Part shown: piece by piece, positions 1 to 6,253 of the stretch
How the letters are laid out: each line of letters opens with the position of its first letter
Numbering within the stretch: the stretch's first letter is position 1
DNA from: an uncultured Muribaculaceae bacterium
Lineage (GTDB): Bacteria; Bacteroidota; Bacteroidia; Bacteroidales; Muribaculaceae
Direction of reading: 5' to 3'
Length of the DNA stretch: 10,536 bases
Assembly (NCBI GenBank): GCA_910584665.1
Contig: CAJUBL010000079.1
Span: 1 to 10,536, forward strand
The notes under the pieces: generated by a model
Seen by the model: only the letters and a program-made list of their open reading frames with translations
Told to the model about the DNA's origin: nothing
Database searches by the model: none
Position numbers and translations under genes: made by a program

Positions 1-124
1 GGAACTCAGGATCCTTGTAGTCGATATACTTGATGCCGCTGCGTTTGAAACGGCAATATTTTTTCTTCTTTACATCAACCGACAGAGGGGTGAGATAACG
101 TATTTCTGATTGTGCCTGTGCCAT
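1..124 (-). CDS. rpsR: 30S ribosomal protein bS18, N-terminal part (runs off the left edge)
   Basis: This is the first 41 codons of a bS18 gene, read on the minus strand from the ATG at 124-122. The visible protein holds the family signature KKKYCRFKRSGIKYIDYKDP at about residues 19-38; the rest lies outside the window. bS18 binds the platform of the 30S subunit as a heterodimer with bS6, encoded just upstream. The rpsF stop codon lies 3 nt before this start, so the two genes are one transcript and probably translationally coupled. The start is fixed by a full Shine-Dalgarno sequence at 133-140, eight bases before the ATG, the only such site before any gene here. The usual bacterial order would place rplI (bL9) next, but that is not visible. 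Confidence 0.97.
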   Translation of the reverse strand, partial: MAQAQSEIRYLTPLSVDVKKKKYCRFKRSGIKYIDYKDPEF

Positions 125-127
125 GTC

Positions 128-496
128 TTAATCCTCCTTTACTTCTTCTTTAGGTGCGTTAGCTTTAGCGGCTCTGAGACTGCGGCGTTTGGCAGCATAC
201 TCAGCAGCATACTTGTCATTACGGAATACGAGGAAGCGAAGCACGCGCTCGTCACGGCGGAAAGCAGTCTCAAGTTTCTTGACAAGAGTCGCATCGCCAT
301 CAAACTCTACAAGGCTGTAAAAGCCTGTCGACTTTTTCTGGATGGGATAGGCAAGCTTACGCAGACCCCACAGTTCTTCGTTCACGATGGCCGCACCTGC
401 ATCGGTGAGCACACCTTTGAACTTGTCTACCGCTTCCTTCATCTGAGCATCAGATAAAACGGGAGTTAAAATGAAAACGGTTTCGTAGTGATTCAT
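128..496 (-). CDS. rpsF: 30S ribosomal protein bS6
   Basis: This 122-residue protein begins MNHYETVFILTPVLS and carries the bS6 hallmarks KLAYPIQKKSTGFY (about residues 47-60) and the RRDERVLRFLV stretch near residue 80-90. The fold is a small ferredoxin-like domain. A basic-then-acidic C-terminal tail (about residues 95-122) ends in EEVKED, as in many Bacteroidota homologues. bS6 pairs with bS18 on the 30S platform. It is the first gene of the visible rpsF-rpsR unit. The ATG at 496-494 follows an A-rich leader without a Shine-Dalgarno site, starting from a consensus promoter at 531-562. That leader is too short for the structured bS6:bS18-binding leader known upstream of rpsF in many other bacteria. 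Confidence 0.97.
   Translation of the reverse strand: MNHYETVFILTPVLSDAQMKEAVDKFKGVLTDAGAAIVNEELWGLRKLAYPIQKKSTGFYSLVEFDGDATLVKKLETAFRRDERVLRFLVFRNDKYAAEYAAKRRSLRAAKANAPKEEVKED
133..140 (-). promoter_or_regulatory. Strong Shine-Dalgarno site of rpsR
   Basis: On the minus strand the bases are AAAGGAGG, an 8-base perfect complement to the usual 16S 3' tail, with 8 nt between it and the rpsR ATG. It lies within the last sense codons of rpsF (Lys-Glu-Asp) just before that gene's TAA. The starts of the other genes in the window have A- or AT-rich leaders without such a site. rfbD has only GAGGT one base from its ATG, and mmdB has AAAGGA directly against its ATG, both too close to act as normal Shine-Dalgarno sites. 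Confidence 0.85.
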
Positions 497-530
497 TGTG
501 TTTATAATTTGTTTTGGTTTAAATCGACCG

Positions 531-562
531 CAAAGGTAAGTCTTTTCTGATTATTCTGCAAA
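531..562 (-). promoter_or_regulatory. Bacteroidota-type promoter of rpsF-rpsR
   Basis: On the minus strand, TTTG (562-559) is followed by exactly 20 bases and then TACCTTTG (538-531), a perfect match to the Bacteroides primary-sigma consensus TTTG-N19-21-TAnnTTTG. Transcription should begin near 524, leaving a leader of about 28 nt. The -33 box lies only about 30 bases past the stop of the DJ-1/PfpI gene. No terminator hairpin is visible between them, so read-through from that gene is possible. Confidence 0.85.
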
Positions 563-591
563 TATTTTTAACCGATTGCATCAAATTCACC

Positions 592-1146
592 TCAAAGCCT
601 CCTCAGCAACAATCCGGAAGCGACCTCATCAGCCTTTTCCCGGCCGAGACTTCTCTCAACGATTGCAAGCGCGAACTCCAGTGTAAGGCCCGGCCCTTTT
701 CCAGTCACGATATTACCGGAAACCTCCACCCCGGCACCGGTAAATGTCAATCCGTCAACCTCACAGCCAGGATAACACGTAGCTTTATGCCCGGCAAGCA
801 GACCTATAGGAGCAAGCACAACTGCAGGAGAAGCACAAATAGCCGCAATGCCACCACCCCGACTCTCCTGAGCATGAAGCAGTTCTTTCACACGGTGACA
901 CGACGCCAGATTGGTCGCTCCCGGCAGCCCTCCAGGCAGAATAAGCCAATCGGCATCAAAGCAGTCAGCCATACCGACAGTAACATCAGCATTTACAGCA
1001 ATACCATGAGAGCCTGTCACCAGAACACCTTCATTTACTGATACAGTAATGACATCCATACCCGCACGTCGCAACACATCAACAGTAGCCATAGCTTCGA
1101 TCTCTTCAAAGCCATCGGCCAGAAAAACGAATGATTTCTTATTCAT
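592..1146 (-). CDS. DJ-1/PfpI family protein (YajL/ThiJ-like)
   Basis: The 184-residue protein belongs to the DJ-1/PfpI superfamily, subgroup DJ-1/YajL. Visible motifs are the N-terminal FLADGFEEIEAM (residues 8-19, with Glu17 matching the glutamate that hydrogen-bonds the reactive cysteine), the loop LPGGLPGA (70-77) and the nucleophile elbow AAICASPAVVL with Cys104. This family includes redox-sensing chaperones and enzymes proposed to handle methylglyoxal damage. The exact activity cannot be told from sequence. A longer reading frame starts at a TTG at 1173, but that codon lies within the -7 promoter box at 1171-1178, so the ATG at 1146 is the believable start. The gene runs divergently from the methylmalonyl-CoA operon and in the same direction as rpsF. 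Confidence 0.92.
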   Translation of the reverse strand: MNKKSFVFLADGFEEIEAMATVDVLRRAGMDVITVSVNEGVLVTGSHGIAVNADVTVGMADCFDADWLILPGGLPGATNLASCHRVKELLHAQESRGGGIAAICASPAVVLAPIGLLAGHKATCYPGCEVDGLTFTGAGVEVSGNIVTGKGPGLTLEFALAIVERSLGREKADEVASGLLLRRL

Positions 1147-1170
1147 ATTCTTAGTCTTAAAGTATTTCCA

Positions 1171-1178
1171 CAAAGTTA
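1171..1178 (-). promoter_or_regulatory. Probable -7 element of the DJ-1/PfpI gene
   Basis: On the minus strand the bases are TAACTTTG, a full match to TAnnTTTG. No convincing TTTG lies 19-21 bases upstream, so only half of the promoter is well supported. Expected transcription start is near 1164, giving a leader of about 18 nt before the ATG at 1146. Confidence 0.6.
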
Positions 1179-1245
1179 CGACAAAATTTCAAACTTACAT
1201 CACACACCATAGATTACCCGATGAGGCAAAGTGTCATTTTTTTCA

Positions 1246-1285
1246 GATGTTTAACACATCAGGTTGATTTATTTTGTTAATTTTG
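1246..1285 (+). promoter_or_regulatory. Probable promoter region of the methylmalonyl-CoA operon with a dyad at the -33 position
   Basis: TAATTTTG at 1278-1285 matches the Bacteroidota -7 consensus TAnnTTTG. The place where TTTG should lie (about 1254-1258) instead holds a short inverted repeat, GATGT (1246-1250), five bases, ACATC (1256-1260). A missing -33 box replaced by a dyad is the arrangement expected if a bound activator helps the polymerase, but no regulator can be named. The resulting leader would be about 90 nt, long for this window. Confidence 0.45.
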
Positions 1286-1326
1286 CACCGTGACATGCCA
1301 TATCATATCGCACGTTCGCACACAAC

Positions 1327-1380
1327 AAACAACCAGAGAACAGAAAACCAATCAATTAACAACATATTAAACAACCAGAG
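1327..1380 (+). repeat. 12-base direct repeat in the leader of the methylmalonyl-CoA operon
   Basis: AAACAACCAGAG occurs at 1327-1338 and again at 1369-1380, 42 bases apart. The second copy ends two bases before the epimerase ATG. The leader is A- and C-rich and poor in secondary structure. The repeat may be a small duplication of the translation start region or chance in a low-complexity stretch. Confidence 0.5.
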
Positions 1381-1382
1381 TT

Positions 1383-1802
1383 ATGGATATCACGCATATC
1401 GAACATGTTGGAATCGCAGTTCCTTCACTCGAAGAGGCCATTCCCTTCTATGAAAACATCTTAGGGTTCAAATGTTTTGCCATTGAAGAAGTAGCAGACC
1501 AGAAAGTACGCACAGCCTTCTTCAAGGTTGGCCAGACCAAGATCGAGCTCCTGGAACCGACCGCAGAAGACAGCGCAATAGCCAAATATATTGCCAATAA
1601 TGGCGGTCGCGGCGGAATCCAGCATATCGCATTCGCCGTACAGGATGGTGTCGCAAACGCGCTGGCCGATGCCGAGTCGAAAGGCTGCCGCCTCATAGAC
1701 AAAGCTCCCCGCAAAGGAGCCGAAGGCCTGAACATAGCTTTTCTCCATCCCAAATCGACCATAGGAACTCTCGTAGAGCTATGTGAAGATCCCAACAAGT
1801 AA
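1383..1802 (+). CDS. mce: Methylmalonyl-CoA epimerase
   Basis: This 139-residue protein has the vicinal-oxygen-chelate fold: two repeats, at about residues 4-60 and 77-136. It interconverts (R)- and (S)-methylmalonyl-CoA in the cytoplasm. Metal ligands expected for the family are visible as His8 (in HVGIAVPSLEEAIPFY), Glu55 (in KIELLEP), His81 (in GGIQHIAFAV) and Glu132 (in TLVELCE). The length is normal for bacterial epimerases. It is the first gene of the operon, and its place directly before the decarboxylase subunits fits its job: methylmalonyl-CoA mutase yields the (R) form while the decarboxylase uses the (S) form. It ends with two in-frame stop codons (1800-1805), 33 bases before mmdA. 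A generic glyoxalase is the alternative, but sequence and context both favour the epimerase. Confidence 0.95.
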   Translation: MDITHIEHVGIAVPSLEEAIPFYENILGFKCFAIEEVADQKVRTAFFKVGQTKIELLEPTAEDSAIAKYIANNGGRGGIQHIAFAVQDGVANALADAESKGCRLIDKAPRKGAEGLNIAFLHPKSTIGTLVELCEDPNK

Positions 1803-1835
1803 TAAATGATCCCGTCATACACACTATATAAAATT

Positions 1836-3389
1836 ATGAGCAATCAACTGAAAAAAATACAGGAACTGATCGACCTTCGTGCCGAAGCACGTCTCGGCGG
1901 AGGCCAGAAAGCCATCGACAAACAGCATGAACGCGGCAAATACACAGCCCGCGAACGTATCGCCCAACTACTTGACGAGGGTTCGTTTGAAGAACTTGAC
2001 ATGTTTGTACGCCACCGTTGTACCAACTTCGGTCAGGAAAAGAAATCATATCCCGGCGACGGTGTTGTAACCGGCTATGGCACGATAGACGGACGGCTCG
2101 TGTATGTTTTCGCTCAGGATTTCACCGTGTTCGGTGGCTCTCTCAGTGAGACCATGGCCCTGAAGATATGCAAGGTTATGGATATGGCCATGCGTATGGG
2201 CGCGCCTGTCATCGGCCTCAATGACTCAGGCGGCGCACGTATTCAGGAAGGCATCAACGCACTTGCCGGTTACGCCGAGATATTCCAGCGCAACATACTG
2301 GCATCCGGTGTAATCCCCCAGATTTCGGGCATACTCGGTCCTTGTGCCGGCGGTGCGGTCTACTCTCCGGCACTTACCGACTTCACTGTAATGGCCAAAG
2401 GCATCTCCTATATGTTCCTTACCGGTCCGAAAGTAGTAAAAACCGTTACAGGCGAAGATGTAACCCAGGACCAGCTGGGCGGAGCCGAAGTCCACGCCAC
2501 AAAGAGCGGTGTGACCCACTTCGCGGCAGAAGACGGAGAAGACGCAATCCGCATAATACGTCGTCTTTTCAGCTTTATTCCCCAGAACAATCTCGAAGAG
2601 GCTCCTCTTGCAGAATGCAACGACCCGATCGACCGGCTGGAAGACTCGCTGAACGAGATTATCCCAGACTCGGCCAACCGTCCTTACGATATGTTCCAGG
2701 TTATCGGCGCTATCGTTGACAACGGTGAGTTCCTCGAAATCCAGCACGACTATGCCAAGAATATCATCATAGGATTTGCCCGCTTCAACGGTCAGTCGGT
2801 AGGCATTGTAGCCAACCAGCCCAAATACCTTGCCGGCGTACTCGACTCCAACGCATCGCGTAAAGCTGCCCGGTTCGTACGTTTCTGTGATGCATTCAAC
2901 ATACCGCTGGTAACCCTCGTTGACGTTCCAGGCTTCCTGCCAGGTACCGGCCAGGAGTACAACGGAGTGATCCTTCATGGTGCAAAACTCCTGTACGCAT
3001 ATGGCGAGGCCACCGTACCGAAGGTTACTGTCACTCTCCGAAAGAGCTATGGAGGCTCCCACATCGTGATGAGCTGCAAACAGCTGCGCGGCGACATGAA
3101 TTATGCATGGCCATCAGCAGAGATTGCCGTCATGGGTGGCGCAGGTGCCGTAGAAGTATTGTATGCCAAAGAGGCAAAGGCAGCTGAGGATCCCAAGGCT
3201 GTGCTCGCCGAAAAGGAGGAAGAGTACAACAAGCTGTTCTGCAACCCGTACAACGCCGCCAAGTATGGCTATATCGACGATGTAATCGAGCCACGCAACA
3301 CCCGGTTCCGTATAATCAAGGCCCTGCAGCAGCTGGCGACCAAGAAAGTTGTCAATCCCGCCAAGAAACATGGCAACATACCATTGTAA
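1836..3389 (+). CDS. mmdA: Methylmalonyl-CoA decarboxylase carboxyltransferase (alpha) subunit
   Basis: The 517-residue protein is an acyl-CoA carboxyltransferase with two crotonase-like halves. It moves the carboxyl group from (S)-methylmalonyl-CoA onto biotin carried by MmdC. Oxyanion-forming glycine motifs are visible in the N half (NDSGGARIQEG, residues 129-139; GPCAGGAVYSPALTDF, 168-183) and the C half (DVPGFLPGTGQEYNG, 363-377; KSYGGSHIVM, 403-412; PSAEIAVMG, 426-434). I chose the ATG at 1836, giving MSNQLKK. An upstream in-frame ATG at 1806 would add ten residues (MIPSYTLYKI) of no family character. Databases often label such proteins propionyl-CoA carboxylase beta subunit. No biotin carboxylase gene is present and a Na+-pump beta subunit is, so the decarboxylase role is much more likely. 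Confidence 0.93.
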   Translation: MSNQLKKIQELIDLRAEARLGGGQKAIDKQHERGKYTARERIAQLLDEGSFEELDMFVRHRCTNFGQEKKSYPGDGVVTGYGTIDGRLVYVFAQDFTVFGGSLSETMALKICKVMDMAMRMGAPVIGLNDSGGARIQEGINALAGYAEIFQRNILASGVIPQISGILGPCAGGAVYSPALTDFTVMAKGISYMFLTGPKVVKTVTGEDVTQDQLGGAEVHATKSGVTHFAAEDGEDAIRIIRRLFSFIPQNNLEEAPLAECNDPIDRLEDSLNEIIPDSANRPYDMFQVIGAIVDNGEFLEIQHDYAKNIIIGFARFNGQSVGIVANQPKYLAGVLDSNASRKAARFVRFCDAFNIPLVTLVDVPGFLPGTGQEYNGVILHGAKLLYAYGEATVPKVTVTLRKSYGGSHIVMSCKQLRGDMNYAWPSAEIAVMGGAGAVEVLYAKEAKAAEDPKAVLAEKEEEYNKLFCNPYNAAKYGYIDDVIEPRNTRFRIIKALQQLATKKVVNPAKKHGNIPL

Positions 3390-3419
3390 CACACTCAATC
3401 CCACTGTAAACTGACAGTT

Positions 3420-4373
3420 ATGAAAACATTTAGACTGATAGCGCTCGCAACGGTCGCACTTGCCTCACTGACGGCAACGGGGCAGGCACGAAAAGGTGTT
3501 CTGCACATCAACGAAGTGATGACCGTCAACGAGAGCAACTTTGTCGACGACTTCGGTGGGCGTCCGGCGTGGATAGAGCTGTACAATTCCAAGTTTGCTC
3601 CTCTCGAGATCTCGTCGGTATACATCACTACCAATCCGGATTCTGATCCCGAGACATGGTATGCCGTACCTCTGCATGATGTCAACACCAGAATGCCCAA
3701 ACGCCAGCATATAGTGTTCTGGGCCGACGGCATGCCTTCGCGCGGCACTTTCCATACAAACTTTGTACTCAAACCCGATCAGCCCAACGACATCTACCTG
3801 TTTGACTCAGACAAGAAGACACTCATAGACCATGTCACAGTACCTGTGCTCGAACCCAATACGACCTATGCACGCGCTAAGGACGGAGTGACGGTATATG
3901 ACAAGGACGGCAATGTCGATATGGAAGCCACCTGGGAGATACGCAACGACATTGACGAGGGTAAATACATCACCCCGTCAAGCAATAATGTCATCGAGGA
4001 CCGCAATGACAAGGTCGAGAAATTTGCCGAGAAGGATCCTCATGGATTCGGAATGGCAGGCATGGCCATGTGCATCGTGTTCAGCGCTCTTGCAATCCTG
4101 TGTATCGCCTTTATGATAATCAACAGGATAGGCGGATCTATCACAAAGAGCAACAAGATGAAATCGCATGGCCTCGATGTCAGGGAGACCCCGCGTGAAG
4201 AGCGTCCCGACCATGACTCGGGCGAGGAGATCACTGCCATCGTCATGGCTCTGCACGAACATCTCAACGCACATGACAATGAGAGTCACGTACTCACCAT
4301 CAACAAGGTAAAACGCGCATACTCGCCCTGGAGTTCCAAGATCTACAACATGCGTCAGCTTCCACATCGTTAA
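3420..4373 (+). CDS. Lamin-tail-domain/OadG fusion: small membrane subunit of the Na+-pumping decarboxylase
   Basis: The 317-residue protein combines two parts. Residues 1-23 look like a signal peptide with a TGQA cleavage site. Residues about 27-190 form a lamin tail domain (LTD), opening with LHINEVMTVNESN and AWIELYN and ending with a TPSSNN turn. Residues about 213-236 are a single membrane helix (GMAMCIVFSALAILCIAFMI). The cytoplasmic tail (about 268-317) has the OadG/MmdD pattern, ending in YSPWSSKIYNMRQLPHR. The OadG-type subunit holds the decarboxylase complex together, anchoring carboxyltransferase and biotin carrier to the membrane pump. Canonical subunits have a very short outside N-terminus; here a whole LTD would sit in the periplasm. 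Position between mmdA and mmdC matches mmdD in Veillonella. The LTD's role is unknown. Confidence 0.88.
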   Translation: MKTFRLIALATVALASLTATGQARKGVLHINEVMTVNESNFVDDFGGRPAWIELYNSKFAPLEISSVYITTNPDSDPETWYAVPLHDVNTRMPKRQHIVFWADGMPSRGTFHTNFVLKPDQPNDIYLFDSDKKTLIDHVTVPVLEPNTTYARAKDGVTVYDKDGNVDMEATWEIRNDIDEGKYITPSSNNVIEDRNDKVEKFAEKDPHGFGMAGMAMCIVFSALAILCIAFMIINRIGGSITKSNKMKSHGLDVRETPREERPDHDSGEEITAIVMALHEHLNAHDNESHVLTINKVKRAYSPWSSKIYNMRQLPHR

Positions 4374-4395
4374 ACACTCATTATCTGAAACAATC

Positions 4396-4830
4396 ATGAA
4401 AGAATATAAATATAAAATCAACGGCAACACCTATAATGTAGCTATCGGCGACATTGACAACGGCATAGCTCAGGTCGAGGTCAACGGTGTTCCTTACAAG
4501 GTAGAGCTTGAGAACAAAGCCGCCAGTGTCAAATCCGTAGTACCCAAACCCAGTGCGGCGCCCCGTACAGCCACCGGCGAGAAAGTCATAGCACAACGTC
4601 CCGCATCATCAGGTGCAGGCACACCCGTCAAAGCTCCTCTGCCAGGCGTTGTAATGTCTGTCGCCGTCAATGTAGGAGACACTGTCAAAGCCAGCGACAC
4701 TGTCATCGTGCTCGAAGCCATGAAGATGGAAAACTCGATACATGCCGGACGCGATGGCGTCGTAGCTTCAATCGATGTCAAGGCCGGAGACTCTGTGCTT
4801 GAGGGAACAACTCTTATCACCATTGGTTAA
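4396..4830 (+). CDS. mmdC: Biotin carboxyl carrier subunit of methylmalonyl-CoA decarboxylase
   Basis: The 144-residue protein ends in a biotinyl/lipoyl domain (about residues 77-144). The biotin attachment site is VLEAMKMEN, with Lys110 as the modified residue, and KAPLPGVV marks the domain start. Residues 1-40 form the small N-terminal segment common to these subunits. Residues about 48-76 are an Ala/Pro/Thr-rich flexible linker, which lets the carrier swing between MmdA, where biotin is carboxylated, and MmdB, where CO2 is released as Na+ crosses the membrane. It starts 22 bases after the LTD/OadG gene, with an A-rich leader and no Shine-Dalgarno site. Carriers of acetyl-CoA or pyruvate carboxylases look similar; the neighbours settle the assignment. 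Confidence 0.93.
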   Translation: MKEYKYKINGNTYNVAIGDIDNGIAQVEVNGVPYKVELENKAASVKSVVPKPSAAPRTATGEKVIAQRPASSGAGTPVKAPLPGVVMSVAVNVGDTVKASDTVIVLEAMKMENSIHAGRDGVVASIDVKAGDSVLEGTTLITIG

Positions 4831-4885
4831 GATCACTCCTTAGCGTCTAATTTACAACACGTTAAATTCATAAAAGAATAAAGGA

Positions 4886-6046
4886 ATGGTTCTTGCACAA
4901 AACTTTTTCATGGAAAACTTAAACGAGTTCTGGCAATTCACCGGATTTGCCAACGCGACGTGGCAACACTTCGTGATGCTCGCTGTAGGCTTGTTTTTCA
5001 TATGGCTCGCCATCAAGAAAAACTTCGAGCCTATGTTGCTGGTGCCGATCGGTTTCGGTATTCTTATCGGCAACATTCCGTTCAACACCACTGCCGGTCT
5101 CGAAATCGGCATATACGAGGAAGGCTCGGTACTGAACATCCTGTATAACGGAGTATCGGCAGGATGGTATCCGCCCCTCATCTTCTTAGGTATCGGAGCG
5201 ATGACCGACTTCTCGGCCCTGATAGCCAATCCCAAGCTCATGCTCATCGGAGCCGCAGCCCAGTTCGGCATCTTCGGAGCATACATGGTTGCCCTTGCAA
5301 TCGGGTTCGCTCCTGATCAGGCCGGAGCCATCGCCATAATAGGCGGAGCAGACGGACCGACAGCTATATTCCTGTCATCCAAGCTCGCTCCAAATCTCAT
5401 GGGAGCCATAGCGGTATCAGCATACTCCTACATGGCTCTTGTACCTGTTATCCAGCCTCCGATAATGCGCCTGTTCACCACCCGGAAAGAACGCGTGATA
5501 AAAATGAAGCCGGCACGTGCCGTGTCTCAGAATGAGAAGATCATCTTCCCGATCGTAGGTCTGTTGCTCACATGCTTCGTTGTTCCGTCGGGTCTGCCCC
5601 TGTTAGGCATGCTCTTCTTCGGCAACCTGTTACGTGAGAGCGGTGTGACCACCCGCCTCGCAAAAACAGCCAGCAACGCGCTGACCGACATCGTCACAAT
5701 TCTGTTAGGTATGACAGTAGGAGCCTCAACCCAGGCTACTACGTTCCTCACCAAAGAGACGATATTCATCTTCTTCCTCGGTTTCATGGCTTTCATCATC
5801 GCATCGTCATCGGGCGTACTGTTTGTCAAGCTATTCAACATTTTCCTGCCTAAAGAAAAGAAGATCAACCCGCTCATAGGCAACGCCGGTGTATCGGCAG
5901 TACCCATGTCGGCCCGTATATCCAACAACCTCGGGCTGGAATATGATCCAAGCAACTATCTGCTCATGCACGCTATGGGCCCGAATGTCGCAGGTGTAAT
6001 CGGCTCAGCCGTAGCCGCCGGCGTACTGCTCGGCTTCCTTGCCTGA
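4886..6046 (+). CDS. mmdB: Na+-translocating decarboxylase beta subunit
   Basis: This 386-residue, very hydrophobic protein is of the OadB/MmdB/GcdB family. It decarboxylates carboxybiotin on MmdC and couples this to Na+ export across the inner membrane. Na+-site residues known from Klebsiella OadB can be matched: Asp203 to Asp156 in IIGGADGPTAIF, and Asn373, Gly377 and Ser382 to Asn328, Gly332 and Ser337 in INPLIGNAGVSAVPM. Family motifs LLVPIGFGILIGNIPF (51-66) and GWYPPLIFLGIGAMTDFSAL (93-112) are also clear. The ATG at 4886 follows an A-rich leader typical of Bacteroidota starts; a second ATG at 4910 would drop eight residues and cannot be excluded. It is the last gene of the operon, followed within 25 bases by a strong hairpin. 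Confidence 0.95.
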   Translation: MVLAQNFFMENLNEFWQFTGFANATWQHFVMLAVGLFFIWLAIKKNFEPMLLVPIGFGILIGNIPFNTTAGLEIGIYEEGSVLNILYNGVSAGWYPPLIFLGIGAMTDFSALIANPKLMLIGAAAQFGIFGAYMVALAIGFAPDQAGAIAIIGGADGPTAIFLSSKLAPNLMGAIAVSAYSYMALVPVIQPPIMRLFTTRKERVIKMKPARAVSQNEKIIFPIVGLLLTCFVVPSGLPLLGMLFFGNLLRESGVTTRLAKTASNALTDIVTILLGMTVGASTQATTFLTKETIFIFFLGFMAFIIASSSGVLFVKLFNIFLPKEKKINPLIGNAGVSAVPMSARISNNLGLEYDPSNYLLMHAMGPNVAGVIGSAVAAGVLLGFLA

Positions 6047-6070
6047 ACACTGATTATCCAACTATAATTA

Positions 6071-6120
6071 TACAGGGTATAGACACAATATGTTTTAAGT
6101 GTCTGTACCCTGTAATTTTA
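6071..6120 (+). terminator. Strong hairpin terminator of the methylmalonyl-CoA decarboxylase operon
   Basis: The arms 6071-6086 and 6099-6114 form a 16-bp stem with one U-G wobble, around a 12-base AT-rich loop (6087-6098). The right arm is followed by ATTTTA, a modest U-tract. It begins 24 bases after the mmdB stop codon and separates the operon from the small gene at 6254. Confidence 0.85.
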
Positions 6121-6138
6121 TTAAAATTAGTTAAATTA

Positions 6139-6170
6139 CAAAAGTATACGATCTTGTAACATCATCGAAA
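6139..6170 (-). promoter_or_regulatory. Possible minus-strand promoter facing the terminator
   Basis: On the minus strand, TTTC (6170-6167) is followed by 20 bases and TACTTTTG (6146-6139), one base away from the full Bacteroidota consensus. Transcription would start near 6132 and pass straight into the hairpin at 6114-6071, antisense to the mmdB 3' end. The region is AT-rich, so a chance match is quite possible. Confidence 0.25.
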
Positions 6171-6253
6171 CAACCTTATGGACTTAACAAGCGTTATAAA
6201 CTGCAAATAAACAAAACAGTCACCATTACAGACAACCATCAACAGACACACTC

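Noticed and set aside
497..530. bS6:bS18-binding leader structure upstream of rpsF
   Set aside because: The predicted leader is under 40 nt, A-rich and without a stem, so the known leader motif cannot fit.
1147..1173. N-terminal extension of the DJ-1/PfpI gene from a TTG at 1173
   Set aside because: The TTG is part of the TAACTTTG promoter element, and the nine extra residues precede the normal start of the fold. The ATG at 1146 is preferred.
1806..1835. Upstream ATG adding ten residues to MmdA
   Set aside because: The added residues show no family similarity, and the later ATG at 1836 gives the expected N-terminus MSNQLKK.
2226..3062. 278-codon open frame on the minus strand inside mmdA
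   Set aside because: It lies wholly opposite a highly conserved gene and its translation shows no recognisable domain; long antisense frames are a common by-product of biased codon use.
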